Shown here: piece by piece, positions 46,335 to 54,119 of the stretch | How positions within the stretch are numbered: position 1 is the stretch's first letter | Layout: every line of letters begins with the position of its first letter | Source: Ochrobactrum sp. CM-21-5 | GTDB lineage: Bacteria; Pseudomonadota; Alphaproteobacteria; Rhizobiales; Rhizobiaceae | Assembly: GCF_014253075.1 (NCBI RefSeq) | Contig: NZ_JACLZJ010000003.1 | Span: 1-64,000 of the forward strand | Reading direction: 5' to 3' | Length of the DNA stretch: 64,000 nucleotides | The notes under the pieces: model-generated | The model's database searches: none | Seen by the model: the letters and a program-made list of their open reading frames with translations, nothing else | Told to the model about the DNA's origin: nothing | Translations under genes and position numbers: made by a program

Positions 46335-47441
46335 ATGAATGACGAAACCGCCTCCACGAATAAAAAGCAAGATAAGGTCTCGCTACGGCGCGGCTGGACC
46401 ACCGGCGCATGCGCCACGGCAGCCACCAAAGCCGCGCTAACGGCGCTTATCACCGGCGAATTCCCCGATCCGGTCGGCATTATTCTGCCCAAGGGTGAAG
46501 TACCGTATTTCCAGCTTGCGTATGAAGGTCTCGGCGATGGCTATGCCATGGCGGGCATCGTGAAAGATGCGGGCGACGACCCCGACGTAACCCACGGCGC
46601 AACCATCATTTCGACGATTTTTCCCGCCCCGCCCGGCACAGGCATCGTGTTTCAGGCGGGCGAAGGCGTTGGCACGGTAACGCGCGCAGGCCTCCCCGTC
46701 CCGCCCGGCGAGGCAGCTATCAATCCAGTTCCGCGCCGGATGATGACCGAAATCTGCGAGCAGATTTGCGCTGAATACGGCCTGCCGGCCGATCTCGTCA
46801 TCACAATTTCCGTACCCGGCGGCGAGGAGATCGCACAGAAAACCTGGAACCCCCGCCTTGGCATCGTGGGCGGCATTTCAATCCTCGGTACTACGGGCGT
46901 GGTCCATCCTTATTCCTGCTCGGCATGGATTCATTCCATCCACCGCGGCATCGACGTGGCGCGTGCCGCCGAACAGAAACATGTACTCGGTGCCACCGGC
47001 TCCACCTCGGAAGACGCGGCGCAAGCTCTCTACAACCTACCTGATTTCGCCGTTCTCGACATGGGCGATTTTGCCGGAGGCGTTCTCAAATATCTGCGCG
47101 ACCACCCTGTAGACAAACTCACCATCGCTGGCGGCTTTGCCAAGCTCACCAAACTCGCACAAGGTGCGCTGGACCTTCATTCCGGTCGTAGTCAGGTCGA
47201 TATGGGATTCCTGTGGGAGATCGCCCGGCAAGCCGATGCACCCGACAGCATCAAAGACCGGATTCTCTTTGCGAACACCGCGAAGGAAGCGCTTGAATTG
47301 ACTCAATCATTCGGCATCGACATCGCCACACCGATCGCTCTCAAGGCCAGAGAGACAGCGCTCGCGACATTGCGCGGCGCGCCGGTCGATGTGGAAATCA
47401 TCGTCACAGATCGCGCAGGTACGATCCTTGCCAGAATCTAG
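46335..47441 (+). CDS. cbiD: Cobalt-precorrin-5B C1-methyltransferase-type protein CbiD
   Basis: CbiD methylates C-1 of the corrin precursor with S-adenosylmethionine. The 368-residue protein has GWTTGACATAATKAAL near the start, VSVPGGEEIA-like ISVPGGEEIAQKTWNPRLGI, and SCSAWIHSIHRGIDVARA. It is the anaerobic-pathway counterpart of CobF, which is missing from this cluster. The start at 46335 gives MNDETAST; longer forms from 46218 would overlap cobA's coding region. Confidence 0.94.
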   Translation: MNDETASTNKKQDKVSLRRGWTTGACATAATKAALTALITGEFPDPVGIILPKGEVPYFQLAYEGLGDGYAMAGIVKDAGDDPDVTHGATIISTIFPAPPGTGIVFQAGEGVGTVTRAGLPVPPGEAAINPVPRRMMTEICEQICAEYGLPADLVITISVPGGEEIAQKTWNPRLGIVGGISILGTTGVVHPYSCSAWIHSIHRGIDVARAAEQKHVLGATGSTSEDAAQALYNLPDFAVLDMGDFAGGVLKYLRDHPVDKLTIAGGFAKLTKLAQGALDLHSGRSQVDMGFLWEIARQADAPDSIKDRILFANTAKEALELTQSFGIDIATPIALKARETALATLRGAPVDVEIIVTDRAGTILARI

Positions 47442-48174
47442 ACCCAGAATCCTGATTCTCGGCGGCACAGCCGAGGCTGCAAGGCTTGCGGTGAGACTTG
47501 CAGCCATGCAGGTCAATGTCATCACCTCATTGGCCGGCCGTACCGGAAACCCCGCCCCAGTCGCAGGCAGGATGCGCGTGGGAGGATTTGGCGGCACAAA
47601 GGGGTTGGCAGACTATCTGGCCGGCCAGAACATTGCTCTCGTCATCGACGCCACCCATCCCTACGCCATCCGCATTTCCCGAAACGCCGCAGATGCAGCC
47701 ATGGCCTCGCATGTTCCTCTGGTGCGTCTTGAGCGTCCTACCTGGCAGAAACAGACTGGCGACAACTGGACAGAGGTTGAAGACGAGGCTGCGGCGATGC
47801 AGGCTATCCCCTGCAACGCGCGCGTGCTTCTTGCACTTGGTCGCCAGCACATTGCCCCTTTCGCGGCGCGTTCCGACGCCCACTTTGTCATGCGCATGAT
47901 TGACGCAGCCGAAACCGCACTGCCCCACCGGCATGAACTGATACTAGCCAAGCCCGGCGGCTATGACGAGGAAAGGCGCTTTCTTTGCGAAAAGCATATA
48001 GGGCTGATCGTCTGCCGAAATTCCGGCGGCGAAGCATCTTATGCCAAAATCAAAGCCGCACGGGATCTGGCGCTGCCTGTGATCATGATTACTCGCCCCC
48101 CGATGATCGCGGGGAACGTGGTATCCACGCTTGAGGACGTGATTGGCGTTGTAAGCTTACACCTTGCGCCTTGA
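47428..48174 (+). CDS. cobK: Precorrin-6A reductase
   Basis: CobK reduces the C-18/C-19 double bond of precorrin-6A with NADPH. The 248-residue protein has RILILGGTAEAARLAVRLAA, VIDATHPYAIRISRNA, VPLVRLERPTW and LPVIMITRPP. Start: TTG at 47428 inside the end of cbiD (14-base overlap) brings the family-typical N-terminus; no ATG fits. Its end overlaps convergent cobM by 18 bases. Confidence 0.92.
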   Translation: MPESRPRILILGGTAEAARLAVRLAAMQVNVITSLAGRTGNPAPVAGRMRVGGFGGTKGLADYLAGQNIALVIDATHPYAIRISRNAADAAMASHVPLVRLERPTWQKQTGDNWTEVEDEAAAMQAIPCNARVLLALGRQHIAPFAARSDAHFVMRMIDAAETALPHRHELILAKPGGYDEERRFLCEKHIGLIVCRNSGGEASYAKIKAARDLALPVIMITRPPMIAGNVVSTLEDVIGVVSLHLAP

Positions 48175-48921
48175 GCGCGCCGTATGGCTGTGCGCTTCAT
48201 GATACAGTGCGGAGTCACGAAAGTTTTTCGGGTCAAGCCCTCGTCCGACAAAGATCATGGCCGTGCGCGTTAATTTCGCCGTTTCGACCTTTTGAGCGAT
48301 GCTTGAAAGCGTGCCGCGCAATATCTGCTCGTCCGGCCACCCGACACGATAGGCCACGATAACCGGGCAATCGGCGCCGTAAAGCGGCACCAGTTCGCTT
48401 TCGATCCTGGCAATATTGCGGATGGAAAGATGGATCACCAGTGTCGCGCCGGAGCGCCCCAACGTTGCAAGGTCCTCCCCTTCCGGCATGGCGGATGACT
48501 TCATCGACGTACGGGTGAGGATGATTGTCTGGTTGACTTCGGGGATCGTCAACTCCTGTTTCATCGCCGCCGCCGCCGCTGCGAAAGCCGGAACTCCCGG
48601 TGTCACATCATAGGGGATGCCCAATGCGTCCAGCCTGCGCATCTGCTCGGCCATCGCGCCGTAAATCGACGGATCACCGGAATGAACCCGTGCAATATCC
48701 TGCCCCTTGGTGTGCGCCGCTTCCATTTCGGCAATGATTTCGTCGAGCGTAAGGGATGAACTGTCGATCAGCCGACCATCGGTGGGCGCTGCCGCCACGA
48801 CCTCCATCGGCACCAGCGACCCGGCATAAATACAGACAGGGCATCTTTCGATCAGACGCAAGCCGCGTACAGTGATAAGATCTGCGGCACCGGGTCCGGC
48901 GCCAATGAAGTGAACCGTCAC
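48157..48921 (-). CDS. cobM: Precorrin-4 C11-methyltransferase
   Basis: CobM methylates C-11 of precorrin-4. The 254-residue tetrapyrrole methylase begins VHFIGAGPGAADLITVRGLR and has VARVHSGDPSIYGAMAEQ and VTPGVPAFAAAAAA. It lies downstream of the TetR gene on the same strand, 52 bases after its stop. Confidence 0.96.
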   Translation of the reverse strand: MTVHFIGAGPGAADLITVRGLRLIERCPVCIYAGSLVPMEVVAAAPTDGRLIDSSSLTLDEIIAEMEAAHTKGQDIARVHSGDPSIYGAMAEQMRRLDALGIPYDVTPGVPAFAAAAAAMKQELTIPEVNQTIILTRTSMKSSAMPEGEDLATLGRSGATLVIHLSIRNIARIESELVPLYGADCPVIVAYRVGWPDEQILRGTLSSIAQKVETAKLTRTAMIFVGRGLDPKNFRDSALYHEAHSHTARSRRKV

Positions 48922-48973
48922 GCTTAGTTCCTCGTTTTGATTTCGACCGAATGCCGCCCGATAAGGCGCAAAG

Positions 48974-49543
48974 TCAATCGCCTTTCGGCATCAATCCCTC
49001 AATATCATCGAAGATCGCCTGCCATTCTTCCGCTGACAGTTCGAAAAAATTGAAGCTGCGCAGCAAAAATGCTCCTTCATTGGCGATGAAAGCAAGGCGT
49101 GCCTTACGTCCTTCCAGTGTCGAAACATCAAGCCCATCCCACTGCTTGCGATACCAGGCCCGCGTTTCGTCGAGATATTCGGTGTTAGGAATGAGGCTCG
49201 TCATCATGGCGGCAAAACGGGAATCATCCTCGGCATCGCTTTCACGCGTCACCCTGATATGAGCGGCAATATGGGACAGCGCATCAGTTCTACCCTGTCT
49301 TCGCACTGAAACCTGATCGTCAAAACGGTCGCCCCACCGCTCGATCATCGCCTTCAGAAGCCCATCCTTGTTGCCAAAGCAATATTGCACCCCCCCCTTC
49401 GTGACGCCGGAAGCCTGCGCCACCGCATCCATGGTCAATGCCGCCACACCACCCTCGGCCACGATCCTTTCGGCCATGTCCAGCACGTGATCGCGGTCAA
49501 TCGTGCGCGGACGCCCTATTTTCTGCAATTTCTTACTTTCCAT
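48974..49543 (-). CDS. TetR-family repressor (SmvR-like)
   Basis: The 189-residue protein has an N-terminal helix-turn-helix (about 10-56, DRDHVLDMAERIVAEGG, ASGVTKGGVQYCFGNKDGLL) and a TetR ligand-binding region. It is divergent from an SmvA-like efflux gene 52 bases away, the layout of smvR-smvA in enterobacteria where SmvR represses the pump. An inverted TGTC-N9-GACA (49562-49578) between them may be an operator. Confidence 0.85.
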   Translation of the reverse strand: MESKKLQKIGRPRTIDRDHVLDMAERIVAEGGVAALTMDAVAQASGVTKGGVQYCFGNKDGLLKAMIERWGDRFDDQVSVRRQGRTDALSHIAAHIRVTRESDAEDDSRFAAMMTSLIPNTEYLDETRAWYRKQWDGLDVSTLEGRKARLAFIANEGAFLLRSFNFFELSAEEWQAIFDDIEGLMPKGD

Positions 49544-49595
49544 ACGGATGGATTTATATTATGTCAGCGACCCCGACAAGTTTAAATACACATGT

Positions 49596-51101
49596 ATGGA
49601 AAAGGTGCATCCGATGTTGCCGCAAAATCGCTGGCTGGTTCTGACAATCGTTTCCAGCGCGTTATTCCTGATCGTCGTGGACATGACCGTGCTCTACACG
49701 GCCCTGCCGCGCCTCACCCACGACCTCGCGGCCAGCGCTTCGGAAAAACTCTGGATCATGAATATCTATCCTTTGGTCGTAGCAGGTCTATTGCCCGGCC
49801 TTGGCACGCTGGGCGACAAATTCGGTCACAAATACATGTTCATGACCGGTCTTGCCGTATTTGGCGCGGCCTCGCTTTGCGCGGCCTATTCACCGAATCC
49901 GGAAGCACTGATCGCAGCCCGTGCACTGCTCGCCTGCGGCGCCGCGATGATGATGCCCGCCACACTCTCGATCATTCGTCTGACCTTCACTGACGAACGC
50001 GAACGCGCGCTTGCCATTGGCATCTGGTCGGCGATCGCCTCCGGCGGCGCGGCCATCGGTCCGGTGGCCGGCGGAGTTCTACTGGAATACTTCTGGTGGG
50101 GATCGGTCTTCCTGATCAATGTGCCGGTCGTTCTGGCCGCGCTGATCCTGTCCGCGATCAATCTGGAGAACCGTCCGCTGGGCTCCTCCCGCAAGTGGGA
50201 TCTTATCGGTTCGATCCAGATCATGATCGGCCTTATCGCCCTCACCTACGCCATGAAGGAACTGGCGAAGCGGGATGCCTCAATGACGGTTTTCGTGCTC
50301 GCGCTGATCATCGGGCTTTTTGCATCATTGATCTTTGTGCGCAGGCAACTCACCAGCCACGAACCGCTGATCGAATTCTCGCTCTTTCGCAACGGCCTGT
50401 TTTCAATGGGGGTTTTTGCTGCCCTTGTCGCTTCAGGCGCAATGACCGGCATGGAACTGGTCTTCAGCCAGCGCTTGCAGTTGATCGAGGGGCTTTCTCC
50501 TTTGAATGCGGGACTGATGATCCTGCCAATCCCGCTGGCCGCCTTCGTGGCCGGTCCACTTGCGGGCATGCAATTGCCACGCCTGGGCGCAGGCAGGGTT
50601 TTATGGATGTCCCTCACCGTCACGGCCCTCGGCGTGATCGTCTATACGCTGACCTATAAATTTTCGACGACAGCCTATCTGACAGGTCTTGCGCTTCTCG
50701 GGTTCGGTGTCGGCGCTACCATGACCGGCGCCTCCTCCGCCATTATGAGCAATGCCCCGGCGGAGAAGGCCGGCATGGCAGCTTCCGTCGAAGAAGTTTC
50801 CTATGAACTTGGCAACGCCCTGGGCGTCACGATATTCGGCAGCATCCTGTCTGCATTCTATACCGCAGCCATGATCTTGCCGGCGGACGGCACCGTGCCG
50901 TTTTCAGCACGTGACAGTCTGGACGAAGCGCTCCTCGCGGCACAAGAATTGCCGGCGGTGGAGGCAAATGCGTTAACTTCGCTCGCTTCATCGGCCTTCG
51001 AGCACGCATATATCGTGGTTATGGTAACAACTGCGCTTCTGTTGTTAACCGCAACCATCGTGACATACGTAGTTCAGCGCCGCAAACACGTCTCAGCATG
51101 A
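49596..51101 (+). CDS. MFS drug efflux transporter, DHA2/SmvA type (14 helices)
   Basis: The protein of about 501 residues has 14 predicted helices and matches the SmvA group, pumps for quaternary amines such as methyl viologen and cationic biocides. Motifs: VDMTVLYTALP (motif D1), LGDKFGHKYMFM (motif A), GSVFLINVPVV (motif C region) and AAAPAEKAG-like SNAPAEKAGMAAS near helix 11. ATG at 49596 or 49614. The stop overlaps the convergent cobE by 9 bases. Confidence 0.88.
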   Translation: MEKVHPMLPQNRWLVLTIVSSALFLIVVDMTVLYTALPRLTHDLAASASEKLWIMNIYPLVVAGLLPGLGTLGDKFGHKYMFMTGLAVFGAASLCAAYSPNPEALIAARALLACGAAMMMPATLSIIRLTFTDERERALAIGIWSAIASGGAAIGPVAGGVLLEYFWWGSVFLINVPVVLAALILSAINLENRPLGSSRKWDLIGSIQIMIGLIALTYAMKELAKRDASMTVFVLALIIGLFASLIFVRRQLTSHEPLIEFSLFRNGLFSMGVFAALVASGAMTGMELVFSQRLQLIEGLSPLNAGLMILPIPLAAFVAGPLAGMQLPRLGAGRVLWMSLTVTALGVIVYTLTYKFSTTAYLTGLALLGFGVGATMTGASSAIMSNAPAEKAGMAASVEEVSYELGNALGVTIFGSILSAFYTAAMILPADGTVPFSARDSLDEALLAAQELPAVEANALTSLASSAFEHAYIVVMVTTALLLLTATIVTYVVQRRKHVSA

Positions 51102-51491
51102 CGGGAGCGCCCGCGCCAGCGCGGCACTGGCACGGGCGGACACCGTCTTCTCGACGAGAAGAATGCTTTGCGAACCAGCCCCGGCAAGTGCCGCGGCTTC
51201 CGCAACCCCGTGACACCCCACGGCGTGAAAAACCCTATCCGAAGGGTTCTTCAAACGTGGCGTTTCAGCCTCCAGACGCTCGGCTTCAAAAAAGCACAGA
51301 GCGCAATCGAAACGAGCAGCCAAAGCTGCCCAGACTGAATCTGATTGTTTGCTTGAAAGCGTAGCGATCATGTCCGGCTTCAGAATATGCGCCTTGGCGA
51401 GCGTTTTGCGGCCAAGCGCTAGCAATTCATCGAACGTTACGCCTGATGACGCCCCCATTCCCAGCACTGTTATCTGGCTCTCCTCATGCAC
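51093..51491 (-). CDS. cobE: CobE (CbiG C-terminal domain homologue)
   Basis: CobE is a small protein of the aerobic pathway related to the C-terminal domain of CbiG; its exact role is unsettled. Seen here are ITVLGMGASSGVTFDELLAL, KPDMIATLSSKQSD and the end VSARASAALAR. I place the start at the GTG at 51491 (132 residues), which overlaps the TerB stop by 8 bases; a start a few codons later is possible. A second CobE-like domain is in the CbiG-CobJ fusion. Confidence 0.82.
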   Translation of the reverse strand: MHEESQITVLGMGASSGVTFDELLALGRKTLAKAHILKPDMIATLSSKQSDSVWAALAARFDCALCFFEAERLEAETPRLKNPSDRVFHAVGCHGVAEAAALAGAGSQSILLVEKTVSARASAALARALPSC

Positions 51492-51933
51492 CACAGGGCG
51501 AAGCCTGCCGTGCCTGCCGCAATTCCTCATGAGTGACGCCCAGAACATCAGCCACGCGCTGTATCATTGCCGTTTCTGATTTATCAATCCGATTATCGGC
51601 GCAGGCAATTTTCAACAGGTCGTGCAATAGTGACAAGCGCCGTTCAGGTGCCATTTCGGCCAGCATGCTCGCGGCCTGCTTGGTTGTGGTCTCATAGGCA
51701 AAATCCTTGAGATATTCTGCAACCTCCGGGATTTCTTCTGGTGGTATGCCGAAATTCGCAAAAGCTATTTCCTTGAATGCCGCGATTTCTGCCGGATGCT
51801 GGTCGCCATCGGCAAAAACCACATGCAGGAGAAGAAGCAGTTCCGAAGCAAGCGCCGGGTTATCGGCGACCCGCTGGACGGCGCTTTTCTTGCTGAGAAA
51901 AGCAGTGATACGATCAAAGACGCTTTCGCTCAT
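51484..51933 (-). CDS. TerB-family tellurite-resistance-like protein
   Basis: The 149-residue helical protein matches the TerB fold: ASELLLLLHVVFADGDQHPA and IACADNRIDKSETAMIQRVA, each with acidic residues that bind metal in relatives. The ATG at 51933 has GAGGGG upstream. Its stop overlaps the cobE start, suggesting translational coupling. No other ter genes are near, so tellurite resistance is not implied. Confidence 0.85.
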   Translation of the reverse strand: MSESVFDRITAFLSKKSAVQRVADNPALASELLLLLHVVFADGDQHPAEIAAFKEIAFANFGIPPEEIPEVAEYLKDFAYETTTKQAASMLAEMAPERRLSLLHDLLKIACADNRIDKSETAMIQRVADVLGVTHEELRQARQASPCGA

Positions 51934-51946
51934 GACACCCCTCATG

Positions 51947-52050
51947 TAGAGCGCATCCCGAAAAGGGTGAAATGGTTTTCGGAAAACATGCGCGTTAAAA
52001 CAAAAGTTTAGAGCGCAGATTTGATTCAATCAGATCGAAACGCGCTCTAA
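51947..52050. repeat. Dispersed palindromic repeat, full-length copy
   Basis: About 104 bases bounded by TAGAGCGC and its near inverse GCGCTCTAA. Inside are ATCCCGAAAAGGGTGAAATG, ATGCGCGTTAAAACAAAAG and a TTTAGAGCGC half that pairs with the right end. This type of element is very common in Brucellaceae and rhizobia. Confidence 0.78.
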
Positions 52051-52249
52051 TCGACCCGTTATTATCCATACTGTCGGTCTCGCCGGAAAACAATGTAACG
52101 CTTTATCATGCAATTCGTTCAATCCAGAGGACCGACATACATCCAAAAAAGAACTGCGTCTGACGAACGCGTTAATTCGTTACCACGGCCTAGCACAAGC
52201 ATGTCCCCTGCTTTATGGTGGACCATCTTCCTCGCGGATCTTTCCCCTG

Positions 52250-53035
52250 ATGCTTGAATTTTTCGACACGCTTACCCTGCTCCTGACGGCTGCGGCTTTC
52301 ATTGCTGGCATTATCGATTCCATTGCCGGCGGCGGGGGAATGATCACAATCCCTACGCTGCTTCTGGCAGGTATCCCTCCGGTTGAGGCACTAGGCACCA
52401 ATAAGTTGCAGGGCCTGTTCGGTTCATCATCCGCAACCATTGCCTATGCACGCAAAGGACATGTGGACATCAAGGCGCAATGGCCGGAAGCCTTGACTTC
52501 GCTTCTCGGCTCGGTTCTGGGCGCATTGCTGGCGACCGTCCTGCCCGTCGACATCATGCGGGCAAGCCTGCCGGTGCTTCTGATTGCCATTGCGGTCTAT
52601 TTCGCCATCAAACCGAGCATTGGGGATGTGGATCGCACACGACGCATCGGCCCCTTCCTGTTCGGCGTCACGCTTGTTCCGCTGATCGGCTTTTATGACG
52701 GCCTGTTTGGTCCAGGCACCGGCTCGTTCTTCATGCTCGCTTTCGTGGCGCTGGCCGGCTATGGCATATTGAAGGCAACAGCGCATACCAAGCTTCTCAA
52801 CTGCGCCTCCAACATCGGCGGTTTCGCCACCTTCGCCGCAGTTGGCGTGATTAACTGGAAAATTGGTATCTGCATGGGCGTAGCCCAATTCATCGGCGCG
52901 CAGATCGGCGCCAATCTTGCGATGAAAATCGGCTCACGCATCATCAAGCCGTTGTTGATTGTCGTGAGCCTCGCGCTCGCCATACGCCTTCTAATGGACT
53001 CGACCAATCCGTTGCGGCAATGGATCGGCTTCTAA
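52250..53035 (+). CDS. TSUP-family (TauE/SafE) membrane transporter
   Basis: The 261-residue protein has about eight helices and two TSUP repeats (GIIDSIAGGGGMITIPTLLL and DGLFGPGTGSFFMLAFV, each with the GxGG-like loop). Family members move sulfite, sulfoacetate or other anions. It lies convergent to the cobO operon with a 4-base overlap of stops. A role in cobalt or B12 is not shown. Confidence 0.88.
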   Translation: MLEFFDTLTLLLTAAAFIAGIIDSIAGGGGMITIPTLLLAGIPPVEALGTNKLQGLFGSSSATIAYARKGHVDIKAQWPEALTSLLGSVLGALLATVLPVDIMRASLPVLLIAIAVYFAIKPSIGDVDRTRRIGPFLFGVTLVPLIGFYDGLFGPGTGSFFMLAFVALAGYGILKATAHTKLLNCASNIGGFATFAAVGVINWKIGICMGVAQFIGAQIGANLAMKIGSRIIKPLLIVVSLALAIRLLMDSTNPLRQWIGF

Positions 53036-53460
53036 ACCCGAAGGGCAACCAGAACCACACCGCAACCGATCAGCGCGATGCCCATCCAGCTGATCGTGGA
53101 CATGCGTTCACCCAGAAAAGCTGCCCCGAATAAAGCGACCAGCACAACCGAAAGCTTGTCGATAGGGGCAACACGCGCCGCATCGCCTATTTGCAGTGCA
53201 CGAAAATAGGCAAGCCAGGACGCCCCGGTGGCAAGGCCTGACAAAATAAGAAAAATCCACGATTTCGCGGAAATCTCGCCCGGCCTTTGCCATTGCCCCG
53301 TAACCGTCAGAAACAGGCCAAGGGCTGCGATAATCACGAAGGTGCGGATCAGCGTGGCAAAATCGGAATTGATGCCTTGAATGCCCACTTTGGCAAAAAT
53401 CGCCGTCAGGGCCGCAAATATTGCCGACATCAGCGCCCAGAATTGCCAGCTATCGATCAT
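53032..53460 (-). CDS. EamA-domain half-size drug/metabolite transporter
   Basis: The 142-residue protein has five hydrophobic segments and one EamA repeat (MSAIFAALTAIFAKVGIQGI, ASWLAYFRALQIGDAARVAP, EPI-like FLGERMS). Full DMT carriers have two repeats, so this would work as a dimer. Its ATG is 2 bases after the cobO stop, making it the last gene of the riboswitch-controlled operon. Substrate unknown; a precursor or metal is a guess. Confidence 0.85.
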   Translation of the reverse strand: MIDSWQFWALMSAIFAALTAIFAKVGIQGINSDFATLIRTFVIIAALGLFLTVTGQWQRPGEISAKSWIFLILSGLATGASWLAYFRALQIGDAARVAPIDKLSVVLVALFGAAFLGERMSTISWMGIALIGCGVVLVALRV

Positions 53461-53462
53461 GG

Positions 53463-54101
53463 TCAGAATTCGATTCCCTTTTGTGCCTTTACACCCGAAC
53501 GGAACGGATGCTTGATCATTTCCATCTCGGTGACAAGGTCCGCCACTTCGATCAACTCATCCTTGGCATTGCGCCCTGTAATGATGACATGTTTCATATC
53601 CGGCTTCGCCTTGAGCACGTCGATCACTTCTTCGACCGGCAAGTAGTCATAACGCAGCACGATATTAAGTTCATCGCAGAGCACCATGTCGAAGCTTTCG
53701 TCCATGATCATGGCTTTTGCCTGCTCCCAAGCTCCCCGCGCCATTGCAATATCGCGGCTACGGTCCTGTGTTTCCCACGTAAACCCTTCACCCAATGCGG
53801 AGATCGTCACCTGCTCTGGAAATTTCTCCAGAACCCAACGCTCGCCCGTATCCCACGAACCTTTGACGAACTGGACCACGCCGATCTTCATGTCATGGCC
53901 GAGCGCGCGAAAAACCATGCCGAAACCGGCAGTGGATTTGCCCTTGCCCTTGCCGGTATTGACGATCACAAGGCCCTTTTCCTCGGTCTTGGTCGCCTGA
54001 ATCTTATCGCGGGCCGCCTTTTTCTTGCGCATTTTTTCCGCATGGCGCGCATTCAGCTCATCGTCCGTCATGGAAAGAAGTTTCCTCGATTTTTCAGTCA
54101 C
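53463..54101 (-). CDS. cobO: Cob(I)yrinic acid a,c-diamide adenosyltransferase
   Basis: CobO transfers the adenosyl group of ATP to Co(I) to form the Co-C bond. The 212-residue protein is of the CobA/BtuR type: P-loop NTGKGKGKSTAGFGM, VQFVKGSWDTGE, LGEGFTWETQD and LCDELNIVL. It acts after CobR in the pathway. Distance to cobN is 18 bases. Confidence 0.96.
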   Translation of the reverse strand: MTEKSRKLLSMTDDELNARHAEKMRKKKAARDKIQATKTEEKGLVIVNTGKGKGKSTAGFGMVFRALGHDMKIGVVQFVKGSWDTGERWVLEKFPEQVTISALGEGFTWETQDRSRDIAMARGAWEQAKAMIMDESFDMVLCDELNIVLRYDYLPVEEVIDVLKAKPDMKHVIITGRNAKDELIEVADLVTEMEMIKHPFRSGVKAQKGIEF

Positions 54102-54119
54102 TTGTCGCCCTTTCCAGAT

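Noticed and set aside
48974-51101. Efflux pair as a mobile element
   Set aside because: No transposase, integrase, terminal repeats or tRNA target is seen next to it, so transfer is only a possibility.
51484-51933. Tellurite resistance locus
   Set aside because: Only one TerB-like gene is present; terC, terD, terE and terZ are absent.
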